From Armigeres subalbatus (lineage: Eukaryota > Arthropoda > Insecta > Diptera > Culicidae): a stretch of 64,000 bases of DNA. The DNA is taken from the NCBI RefSeq assembly GCF_024139115.2, contig NC_085141.1:28659242-28723241 (forward strand). The letters run 5' to 3'. Positions within the stretch are counted from its first letter, which is position 1. Each line of letters opens with the position of its first letter. The notes beneath the pieces were generated by a model. It did no database searches. It was not told the origin of the DNA and was given only the letters and a program-made list of their open reading frames with translations. The translations under genes were made by a program, and so were the position numbers. Positions 1 to 9,623 of the stretch are shown piece after piece.

Positions 1-1163
1 TGCCTGTGAAAGACGCGAATGGTCAGTTATTGACCGATCCAACTGACCAGCTGAAACGCTGGTTCGAGCAGTTCGAACAACTTTTTCAAGTACCAGCTAG
101 GCCACCACCACCTCAGCGTGATCTGCCTAGGTTCCGAGTTCCGACGTATAACACGCGTAAATACCGTAGCTCCATCACTGCTAGAGATTGAAACAGCCAT
201 CCAAAGCATGAAATCGAATAAAGTCCCAGGGGTCGATATCAGCCGAGATGCTCAAAGCTGACCCCATGACATCCGCACAACTACTGCATCGTTTATTTCG
301 TAATATCTGGGACACCGCAACTTTCCCGGTCGACTGGATGCAAGGTATCTTAGTGAAGGTGCCCAAAAAGAGTGATCTGACTGTATGCGATAACTGGCGA
401 GGCATTATGTTACTATGTACCGTTCTCAAAGTTCTATGCAAAGTTATCCTGGCCCGGATTCAGGAGAAGATCGAAACGATTCTTCGGCGGCAGCAGGCCA
501 GATTCCGTGCCGGAAAATCCTGTGTGGATCGTATTGTCACTCTCCGGATCATTCTGGAGCAGGTCAACGAATTCCATTTATTTGGTATTAATTGACTACG
601 AAAAAGCTTTCGACCGTCTCAATCATGAGAATATGTGGGGCACCCTGAAACGTTACTGTTCATCATCGTAATCGACGAGATTCTGGTAGATGCGATTGAC
701 CGTGAACCAAACCGCGGGCTGCTATGGCAGCCTATAACCATGAAGCACCTAAACGACTTCGAATTGGCTGATGATGTTGCACTCCTCGATCAACGGCGCT
801 CTGATATGCAGAGTAAGCTCAACGGCCTTGCTGAGCGCTCTTCTTCGGCAGGTTTAGTCAACAACGTCAACAAAACCAAATCGTTGGATGTAAACACGGT
901 AGCCGGGCAATCAGTGGAGAATGTTGAAAGCTTCTAATATCTTGGTAGCCAAATGGCGTCAGACGGTGGAACCAAGATCGACATAGGCGTACGGATCAAG
1001 AAAGCAAGGGCTGCCTTTGCGAGTTTAAGAAATATCTGGAAAACAGACAAATAAGTGAACACATCAACCAAAATACGAATTTTCAACTGGATTCAGGATG
1101 GAGATCTTTCAAGTCGGCCCTTTGCACTACCGGAGGTGTACAGGATCCATAAGTAAGTAAGTT
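1..1163 (+). mobile_element. Non-LTR retrotransposon fragment (RTE-like RT and 3' end), decayed
   Basis: Three reading-frame pieces (6-191, 248-595, 635-937) match the reverse transcriptase of a LINE. Visible motifs are NWRGIMLL around 390-420, the FRAGKSCVD block near 505-530, a YEKAFDRLN remnant at about 598-622 and the ELADDVALLDQ block with the catalytic ADD at about 762-795. The frame is broken by indels, and part of the palm domain between the YEKAFD and ADD blocks is deleted. The 3' end is a short TAAG tandem tail at 1149-1163, where the homology stops. The 5' end lies outside the window. Fragments of the same family recur at 36540-36735 and, inverted, at 38686-38752. Assignment to the RTE group is by general likeness only. 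It is not functional. Confidence 0.8.
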
Positions 1164-1756
1164 ATGCGAGTGGGGGCAGTAATACTACACTGAGGAAAAT
1201 GGATGTATGATTTTCAATCAAACGCCTTATGAAAATTTGCCACAAGGAATCGGTATGAATTTCAATATGTTGCCTTATGAATGATGATTTTCATTTGAAA
1301 AAAAGTGATGTGCGGCAGACTGGGTTCGAACCATGGACGTCGGGGTCGGGAGGCCGGTATGTAGACCACACGTTTATCGACGCTTGATTACTCGAGAAGG
1401 TAACTGCGTATAAGAAGCACTGTTGGTGGAATAATCAGTCGAAGATTCATAAGGCGCCAATTATGAATTTCGATAGTCCAGTTCGCTGAGTGTAGGTAAA
1501 TCTTAATAAGTAGTGGACGTCATATTCGAATCACCCCATTCCAAAGAAAAAAATGATATTAAATATTATAAGCTATATACGAGTATTAAAATAAAACGAT
1601 TCAATCAAATTTATGTGTATGTTCCGTTGATTCGTTTGGCGTCGCCCGGTGGATACCTGTTCTGGGTACTTATTTGTTTCAAATGTTATTTCAATCCACG
1701 TATGCCCCCACATTATATTATTATGTATAAGTGCTGACGACCCACAATATTAAAGA

Positions 1757-2340
1757 CTAGCTTTATGTACCCGGCCTTGCTCGGAATTGTCAGTTTGGTT
1801 TTCAGTTTTTTACAATCAGAAAAAGATAAAACCAATTGCTCAACAGAGTAATTGTGTTAACTTAGGGTCTGTCTCAATTGGATAATTAAACTGAAATTAA
1901 ACTTAAAAGTGACATTTCAATAATTGTCGAATAACCCTGCTCGCAGAGCAAGATTACTTTTGACAGATATCGAATCATTTTCCATCGATGTCCTATTGGA
2001 ATTGCTGGGTAGCACCAGCCATTCTTATAACGGGGTGATTTTCTAATTTTCGAACTGTCACTTTTAAGTTTAGTTCTCCAAATGAGACAGACCCTTATTG
2101 ATACTTCATCATTTGATTAAAAGGAGGCTTTTGGAAACTTAGACTGATCTTGATCGATGGTTTGAATAGGCATATTCCGGGCAAACGTTGCTAAAGAAGG
2201 AAAAACATCCACCGATGCTTTATCCAGGGCAAACGCCCATTTTTAAGAAGGGATCACACTCACCATTGCCTTATTCCGGGCAAATGCCTACTTTTAAAGA
2301 AGCAATCACATCCATCATTCAGAAGGAAACACATTAATCA
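1757..2340. repeat. Dispersed repeat module, copy A, with MITE inside
   Basis: This block starts with an actagctttatgtacc-type sequence and is repeated at 4487-4840. Both copies continue into 49-52 bp units built around ccgggcaaa and aaagaagg. Copy A carries a 230 bp MITE (1865-2094) that copy B lacks. No coding capacity is seen. Confidence 0.7.
1865..2094. mobile_element. Tourist-like (PIF/Harbinger-type) MITE, copy A
   Basis: The element is 230 bp with about 29 bp terminal inverted repeats beginning GGGTCTGTCTC (1865) and ending GAGACAGACCC (2094). It is flanked by TTA on both sides (1862-1864 and 2095-2097). A TTA duplication and GGG-starting termini are the known hallmarks of PIF/Harbinger MITEs. 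The empty site is visible in the paralogous repeat at 4596-4598, which has a single TTA. A second 230 bp copy lies at 41857-42086. There is no transposase, so the element depended on one supplied elsewhere. Confidence 0.9.
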
Positions 2341-2846
2341 TTGCTTTTCACTGGGCAAGCCATGATTACGATGAAGGGTAACAAATATCATTGCTATATA
2401 CCAAGCAAATGCATGCTTTCTATGAAAGATTTTTCTGTAGCTGTTCATAATTATTCCAAATGTCCTTCATGTCGAATGACCTTAAGCCCCAAAAAGTGTT
2501 ATGTTAATGGCCTGGTTCATTCAGGGATATATCATTTTCAGGGAAATGCCATATTCTGGAATATGTGTATCGGTGAGAATCATTTTTGGGAAATATCATT
2601 TTCGTTGAAGTCATTTTTGGGGAAATGTTATTACCGGGAAAATGTTATGTTCGATGATTTGCTATTTTTGAGAAATTCGGGAAATTTGTTTTTGGAGCAT
2701 TGTACAATGTGAAAGAACCTCGAATGAACTAAATAGGAGGGATTTTAAATTAAGTCGTTTTCCAAACAATATCCAACCCCAATAACCTCCCGCACTCCAA
2801 AAGTTTCTCCCAGTCTCACTATAATAGTTTTTGGCAGAGAATACGT

Positions 2847-3117
2847 CACTTGTCATAAGACGAGTTAATACAATCCCATTGAATTCCACCACTTAATTGT
2901 ATCTTAACAGATACGTATTTCGACCTCAAAAGTAAGGTCGTCTTCGGTGTCTCGTACTTGACTCGACTTACGAGACACCGAAGACGGCCTTACTTTTGAG
3001 GTCGAAATACGTATCTGTCAAGATACAATTAAGTGGTGGAATTCAATGGGATTGTATTAACTCGTCTTATGACAAGTGAAGACATTCCACTAAAAAGCTC
3101 AAAATAATTTTCTTATA
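2847..3117. mobile_element. Hairpin (foldback) element with tail, copy 1
   Basis: Inverted arms 2847-2956 and 2969-3078 (110 bp each, two mismatches) flank a 12-nt loop. They are followed on the right side only by a tail of about 39 bp (3079-3117). An 11 bp direct repeat, agagaatacgt, flanks the whole unit at 2836-2846 and 3118-3128 and looks like a target-site duplication. The insertion sits in the first unit of the 150 bp array. A second copy is at 24162-24447. No family name is recognised, and there is no coding capacity. Confidence 0.85.
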
Positions 3118-3129
3118 AGAGAATACGTG

Positions 3130-4390
3130 TTTACAAATATGGTTTGATTTGACCCATGCGGTAAAACGGTATACTAAACTGTTCGTTTAATAAATATACC
3201 CTCTCTCTCATTCAGCTATGACACTCCTATTCAGTCTGATATAGTCTTCCTTAAACAGAGAATATGGGTTCCAAATTTGGTGGACATCGGTAAAAGGGTT
3301 CAAAAGTTATGCTGAATTGATCGATAACTAAACAATACCCCTTTTTCACACCATCCCCCTTTTAAAATGACCTACCCTCATGCACTAAAGTTGTTTCCTT
3401 AGGACATACAATACTTGATACAAATTTGGTAGAAATCGGCCAAGGGGTGCAAAAGGTACACTGAGTTGATAAATAACTTAGCGATACCCCTCCCCCCATA
3501 CCCTCCCCCTTTTTCCATAAAGCATCCCCAACCCCCCTATCGCCATCTCCTAAAGATAAGGAATGTGTTCCAAATTTGGTAGAAATCGGCCAAGGGGTTC
3601 AAAAGGTATACTGTGTTGAATTATATTTAAGCAATACCCTTCCCCCCACATCCTCCCCCTTTTTTCAAAAAGCATCCCCAACCCCCCTATCGTCATCTGC
3701 TAAAGATAAAGAATGTGTTCCATATTTGGTAGAAATCGGCCAAGGGATTCAAAGGGTACACTGAGTTGATCAATAACTTAGAAATACCCCTCCCCCCCCA
3801 CCCTCCCCCTTTTCCAAAGAGCACCCCTAACCCCCCTATCGTCATCTCCTGAAGATAAAGAATGTGTGTTCCAAATTTGGTAGAAATCGGTCAAGGGGTT
3901 CAAAAGGTACACTGAGTTGATCAATAACTTAGCGATACACCTCCCATCACACCCTCCCCCTTTTTCCAAATAGCATCCCTAACCCCCCTATCGTCATTTC
4001 CTAAAGATAAAAAATGTGTGTTCCAAATTTGGTAGAAATCGGCTAATGGGTTTAAAAGGTACACTGATATAATCAATAACTTAGCGATACCCCTCCCCCC
4101 ACACCCTCCCCCTTTTTCCATAAAGCATCCCTAACCCCCTATCGTCATCTCCTAAAGATAAAGAATGTGTGTTCCAAATTTGGTAGAAATCGGCCAAGGG
4201 GTTCAAAAGGTACACTGAGTTGATCAATAACTTAGCAATACCCCTCCCCCCACACCCTCCCCCTTTTTCCAAAAAGCATCCCTAACCCCCCTATCGTCGT
4301 CTCCTTAAGATGAAGAATGTGTGTTTCAAATTTGGTTGAAATCGGTCAATGGGTTCAGAAGTTATGCTGGAACATACATACAAACATTGA
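3130..4390. repeat. Tandem array of a ~150 bp repeat (about 8 units)
   Basis: The phrase ggtagaaatcgg or a close variant recurs near 3279, 3428, 3578, 3728, 3879, 4031, 4182 and 4334, giving a period of 149-152 bp. Each unit also has a C-rich stretch and a taaagataaagaatgtg segment. The array ends in an acatacataca plus tttatata stretch, which resembles a LINE 3' tail. Small minus-strand frames that encode MEKGGG-type peptides are by-products of the repeat and are not genes. Confidence 0.9.
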
Positions 4391-4486
4391 GTTTTATATA
4401 TACCGTCGTGCGGGGCTTCTTTTGAAAAATCAGGGGCTACTTTGGACATTTTAAAACAAGGAATATAACGAAAATTATTATTAAAC

Positions 4487-4840
4487 TAGCTTTATGTACC
4501 CGGCCTTGCTCGGAATTGCCAGTTTGATTCGCAGTTTTTTTTTTCACAATCGGAAAATGAATAAACCAATTGGTCAACAGGATAATTGCGTTATCTTATC
4601 GATACTTCATCATTTGATCAAAAGAAGGCAGATTTCATTTGAAAACATTGACTGATTTTGGAAAAGGGAGCGAATCCATAATCGCCATATTCCGGGCAAA
4701 CGTCTATTTCTAAAGAAGGACAAACATCCACCGATGCCTTATTCCGAGCAAACGTCTATTTTAAAGAAGGGATCACATTCACCATCCAGAAGGAAACACA
4801 TTAATCATTGCTTTTTACGTTGGGCAAACCATGATTTCGA
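4487..4840. repeat. Dispersed repeat module, copy B (empty MITE site)
   Basis: This is the homologue of 1757-2340. At 4591-4600 it reads ttatcttatc, with a single TTA at 4596-4598 exactly where copy A has the 230 bp MITE. It continues into the same ccgggcaaac units near 4690-4800. Confidence 0.75.
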
Positions 4841-4932
4841 TAAATGGTTGAATTGATCGATAACTAAACAATACAATAATGGGTTCAGAAGTTAGGCTGG
4901 AGCACACACACAAACATACAAACATTGAGTTT

Positions 4933-5180
4933 TATATATCTCGGCAACTTATTCAAAACGACGTATGTGATTTTGTAAACAAAGATGCATACGTCGATTT
5001 GTCAAATATGATGACACTCCCACGCAAACCAATACAACGAACATGTAGCCGAAACCTCCCCTACCTGTATGTGGCGATAGTTTGCGTGGGAGTGCTATCA
5101 GATTGCAGAAATCAACGTTTAAATTTTTGTTTACAAAATCACATACGTCACATACGTTGAATAAGTATCCGAGATATATA
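4933..5180. repeat. Inverted-repeat (MITE-like) unit of 248 bp
   Basis: The ends are tatatatctcgg (4933) and ccgagatatata (5180). The arms share gtatgtgattttgtaaac and its complement, and a central pair (cactcccacgcaaac and its complement) extends the foldback. The arms are imperfect, and no clear duplication beyond TA is seen. No coding capacity is present. Confidence 0.6.
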
Positions 5181-5339
5181 GATAGCTAATAGCTATATGT
5201 ATCCGGCTTTGCTAGGGACTGAAAAGTAAATTATAGAATTAAAATGTCCAATGCTGTAGCACGAAACCCACAGAGGTAGATCTACCGCTCATAGAATTGA
5301 ACCTTTGTATATATCAATATATTTTTATATCTTTGTTTG

Positions 5340-6290
5340 GCCCTACCTTTTCAATAAACATCTTCCAAAAATAGAGAATAAGTGTACCAAATCTGGTTGG
5401 AATTTATCCTGGGAGTTACACTGAATTGCTCATTTTTTAAAGACAACCCCTTCCCCCATAACTTTCCCTTTTCCAAAATGACCCTCCCACCTTCTTTGTT
5501 ATCTTCTCCTTAGAATAGAAAATGTGTGCACCAAATTTGGCTGAAATTGGTCCTGGGAGTTGGGTGTTACACTGAATTGCTCTTTTCTAAAGACAACCCT
5601 TCCCCTGACCCTCCCCTTTTCCCAATGATCATCCCACCCCTTTGGTATTTTCTCCTTAGGATAGAGAATGTGTACCAAATTTGGATGAAAGCGGTCCAGG
5701 GGTTCAAAAGAAACACTGAATTGCCTGTTTTCTGAACAATACCCCTCCCCCCAGACCCCTCCCTCTTTCCCAAATTACACTTCCATGTGATCGACTTCTC
5801 TTAGTGAATATGTGTACAATATTTGGTTGATATGGGTACTGGAAGTTGGGAGTAACACTGAATTGCTCGTTTTATAAAGACAACCCCTCCCCCCCATACC
5901 CTCCCTCTTTTTACAATGACCGCCCCACCCCCATTTGTTATCTTTTCTTTAGGGTAGAGAATGTGTATCAAATTTGGTTGAAATCGGTGCAGGGGTTCAG
6001 AATTTACTCTAAATTACCCGTTTTCTGAACAATACCCTCCCTCCAGACCCCTCCCTTTCCCAAAATCTCTCATATGATTGTTTCCTTATAGTGAATATGT
6101 GTACAAAATTTGGTTGAAATCGGTCCTGGGAGATGAAAGTTACACATAATTGTTCGTTTTCTAAACAAAACCCTCCCCTTTCCTAAATGACCCTCCCACC
6201 CCCTTTGTTAACTTCCCCTGAGGATAGAGAATGTGTGTACCAAATTTGGTTGAAATCGGCCAAGTGGTTCAGAAGTAGTTAGCGAACATA
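5340..6290. repeat. Second tandem array of the same repeat family (~142-150 bp period)
   Basis: Units contain accaaatttggttgaaatcgg-type cores near 5391, 5530, 5673, 5818, 5965, 6106 and 6245. Each has C-rich spacers and the acactgaattgctc block. The array is diverged from the one at 3130-4390 but is clearly homologous. It also ends in a catacataca plus ttttatatata tail. Confidence 0.85.
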
Positions 6291-6505
6291 CATACATAGA
6301 TTGGTTTTTATATATATAGAAGAAGATTGTCATTATCACCAATCGGGCGTCTTGTTGATAGTAGGATGGCAACTTTCTGTTTCAAATTTGGTATTTATTC
6401 CGTTTATTTTTTCAAAAAATCAAAAATCCAAAGTAGCCCCCGGAGTCAAAAGAAGCCCCGCACGACGGTATATATAGAATAGAATATAGAATATGGAATA
6501 GATAG

Positions 6506-7724
6506 ATATCGATAGGAATTTTGACGTTAATATTCCTCTCGATACCAAAAGTGATATTGATAATGCTCTCGTATCTTTGACAAATTTAATTGTCGAAGCT
6601 AGAGGCATTGCAATTCCTAAATGTGAAATTAAATTCAACTCCATTATTATTGACGACGATCTTCAGCTACTGATTCGTCTTAAAAATGTGAGGCGAAGGC
6701 AACACCAAAGAACTCGCGATCTCGGGTTGAAAGTTATTTGGCGAGATTTGCAAAATGAAATTAAAAAACGTTTCGCTATTCTGAGAAATACCAACTTTGT
6801 GAATAATGTCTCGAAGTTGGATCCCAGTTCGAAACCATTTTGGAAATTAACGAAAATTATTAAAAAACCTCGAAAGCCAATTCCAGCGCTTCGTTGGGAA
6901 CTAATTTGGATGAAGTGAGATCTATTATGTACTAGAAAATTTAAAAATATGAAAGCCCCGGGTGATGATGGTATTTTCTACATACTTATCAAAAAACTTC
7001 CTGAGAGCTCTTTATCCTTTTTGGTTAATTTATTTAACAAATGTTTTCAATTGGCATACTTTCCAGATAAATGGAAAAACGCCAAAGTTGTTCCAATTTT
7101 GAAGCCGGACAAAAATCCAGCTGAGGCTTCTAGTTATCGACCAATCAGTTTGCTCTCTTCAATAAGCAAACTGTTTGAAAAAAATATTTTAAATAGAATA
7201 ATGGTTCATATTAATCACAATTCTATTTTTGCTGATGAGCAATTTGGTTTTCGCCATGGGCATTCAACCACCCATCAGTTATTAAGAGTTACGAATTTAT
7301 TTCGGCTCAACAAATCTGAAGGATATTCGACTGGAGTTGCTCTTTTTGATATAGAGAAAGCATTTGACAGTGTTTGGCATTAAGGTTTGATTGTAAAATT
7401 GAGGAATTTTAATTTTTCTCTGTACATTATTAAACTGATCCAAAATTATTTATCAGATCGCTCACTGCAGGTAAACTATCAGAATTCTAAATCTGATAGA
7501 TTACCTGTGTAAGAACTGGTGTTCCCCAAGGCAGCATACTAAGGCCCATATTGTATAACATTTTTACTTCTGACTTACCTGATTTACCACCAGGTTGTCA
7601 AAAATCTTTGTTTGCAGGTGACACGGGCATTTCTGCCAAAGAGCGAAGCCTTCGTGTCATTTGCAGTAGATTGCAAAAAAGTTTGGATATTTTCTCCACT
7701 TACTTGCGAAAATGGAAAATTTCC
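6506..7724 (+). mobile_element. Jockey-type LINE fragment, copy 1
   Basis: Frames 6577-6918 and 6949-7383 encode the ORF2 segment between the endonuclease and the RT fingers/palm. Motifs include APGDDGI, SYRPISLLSS, QFGFRHGHSTTHQ and DIEKAFDSVWH. The catalytic FADD box is altered to FAGD at about 7610-7625. Relative to the longer copy at 26589-31009, this copy is cut at both ends and lacks about 165 bp near 6896. It keeps a roughly 26-codon stretch that the other copy has lost. At 7724 it joins the minus-strand RTE fragment directly. It is dead. Confidence 0.85.
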
Positions 7725-9350
7725 CCGATAGAACTTCCGTGTTTCTTGAGAACGGCTCAGCTGTTCCATCTCCTCGAACTCCGCTTCTTCCAGGCGACGT
7801 TTCTTTTCCTGAAAAAGGCGGGTCTGCGGTCTCCGCTTCCGCCTATAACGTTCCACGTTCTGCCGGGTACCTTGCTGCAGCTCGACCGCCCGCGCTGCGT
7901 TCTTCTCCTCCAGAATTTGTCCGCACTCGTCGTCGAACCAATCGTTCCGTCGACTTCGTCCCACATACCCGACGTTGTTCTCCGCTGCGTCGTTAATGGC
8001 TGCTTTGACTGTATTCCAACAGTCCTCAAGAGGGGCCCCATCGAGCTCACCCTCTTCCTACAACGCTGCCTCGAGATGCTGCGCGTATGCAGTGGCGAAA
8101 TCAGGTTGCTTCAGTCGCTCTAGGTCGTACCGCGGCGGCCATCGGTACCGAATATTGTTGATGACGGATAGTTTTGGGCGCAGTTTAACCATCACCAGAT
8201 AGTGGTCAGAGTCGATGTTAGCGCCACGATATGTCCTGACGTCGATAATGTCGGAGAAGTGCCGTCCTCCAATCGAAACGCGGTCGATTTGTTATTCTGT
8301 CTGCAGTGGTGATCTCCAGGTGTACCGATACGGAAGGCTGTATTGGAAGTAGGGGCTGCGAATGGCCATATTCTTGGAGGCGGCGAAATCAATTAGTCGT
8401 AGGCCGTTTTCGTTCATCAACCGGTAAGCGCTGAACCCAATAGTCGGTCTAAACTCCTTCTCTTGGACAACCTGAACGTTCAAATCTCCTATGATAATTT
8501 TGACGTCATGGTTTGGGCAGCTGTCGTACTCAGGTTCCAGCTGCGCGTAGAATGCGTCCTTATCATCATCAGTGCTTCCGGAGTGTGGGCTATGGACGTT
8601 GATTATGCTGAAGTTTAAGAACCGGGCTTTGATCCTCAACCTGCGCATTCTCTCATTGATCGACCACCACCCGATCACGCGCCGTTGCATATCGCCCATC
8701 ACTATGGAAGTTGTTCCCAGCTTGTGTGTGTTGTCGCAACTCTGGTAGATGGTATGATTACCTCTAAACGTTCGCACCATCGATCCCTTCCAACAAACAT
8801 CCTGTAGCGCTACGATGCCGAATACAGTCCTTGAGCACATCGGCGAGTATGAGTGTGCTCCCGATGGAGTTGAGAGATTTTCAGTTCCACGAACCGAGTT
8901 TCCAATCGCCAGTCCCTTTTCGTCGTAGTGGTATTCGCCGATGGTTCCGGTCCGTACTCTCTTGTTGATTATTCGTTGCGTAAGTTTTTTTAAAGGCTGG
9001 CTTGCAGGCCATGACACAAAACCCCCTAAATTTCCGGAGGACCATTCCTCCTTATTCCCGGTTGACCATGGTGCACAGTTTCACTTAGAGTCCCTCGCTG
9101 GCACTCGGACGATGATCAGCCGCCCCCAACATGGAAAACAGACGCTGTTGTTAGACGCTCCGGCCGCTCCTAACATGGAGATCAGACGCTCGATCAGATT
9201 TCTACCTCCGGAGAGGAGCGATTGGCTGCCAAGATCAAACAACCTGGAATATGACGATACTTTCGGTTTGCCCCGATCTACACTTTGTGGACGACCATCA
9301 CAGCCTAGCCTAAATTTGGAGTTTCTTTCCCAAACAAGTAACCGTTTTTA
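7725..9350 (-). mobile_element. RTE-type LINE fragment: endonuclease part
   Basis: The minus-strand frame 8292-9017 is an AP-like endonuclease. Motifs are IVALQDVCWKG, GWWSINERMRRLRIK, INVHSPHSGSTDDDKD, IIIGDLNVQV and the YTWRSPLQTE block, a set seen in proteins annotated as craniofacial development protein 2-like. The linker that follows, with DWFDDECGQILEEKNAAR and FQEKKRR blocks, is at 7757-8050 and 7725-7964. Frames are interrupted. The GC-rich segment 9020-9350 is probably 5' leader of the same element, but this is inferred. The RT half is absent here, while a complementary RT-half copy lies at 13695-14775. Confidence 0.8.
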
Positions 9351-9412
9351 CAACTAGTGCCTCAACTATTTTATTTTAGAAAATTTTAGAACTTGGCTTA
9401 TAATTACTATTT

Positions 9413-9418
9413 TTTATT
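9413..9418 (-). terminator. Candidate polyadenylation signal for the PAXBP1-like gene
   Basis: An AATAAA hexamer on the minus strand lies 136 bp past the tentative stop codon at 9554. The surrounding sequence is AT-rich and non-repetitive. It supports, but does not prove, that the gene ends here. Confidence 0.35.
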
Positions 9419-9553
9419 TGATTGAATTTACTACCACTGATTTTTAAAACTATAGGATTGCATTTCAATTATTCTGAGATTGATCATATGTAACGGTCGT
9501 TCAGAAAAAAAACAATGTATTTGATGGAAAACTTGCAATCTGAAAGTACGTAA

Positions 9554-9623
9554 TTACGCTTCAATAGGCAAATTCTTGTGATGCATCCGGTAAGTGGGAA
9601 GATGTTTGAAACGCCATAATTTT
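9554..9623 (-). CDS. PAXBP1: PAXBP1-like exon 9 with stop (tentative)
   Basis: A pyrimidine-rich stretch and TATAG acceptor precede 9623. The phase fits exon 8, and the frame runs 23 codons to a TAA at 9554. No family motif is recognised in so short a stretch. Confidence 0.4.

Larger units (their letters stand above)
4403..6468. mobile_element. TA-flanked inverted-repeat element of 2.07 kb
   Basis: Terminal inverted repeats of about 45 bp start CCGTCGTGCGGGGCTTC at 4403 and end with the reverse complement at 6468. TA lies on each side (4401-4402 and 6469-6470), as expected for a Tc1/mariner-type insertion. The interior has no transposase. It holds repeat module copy B, a smaller inverted repeat and the second tandem array. 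The element may have captured these repeats, or the termini may bound a compound structure. Confidence 0.6.

Noticed and set aside
1318..1335. ggttcgaacc resembling a tRNA B box
   Set aside because: No A box at proper spacing and no cloverleaf could be drawn. It may be a trace of a SINE but is not a tRNA gene.
3576..4272. Several 60-66 codon frames with MEKGGGCGGRGIAKLL-type peptides on the minus strand
   Set aside because: They repeat with the 150 bp satellite period and have no family motif, so they are products of the array.
7712..8202. Arg/Ser-rich plus-strand frames
   Set aside because: They are antisense shadows of the RTE-type endonuclease and linker on the minus strand.
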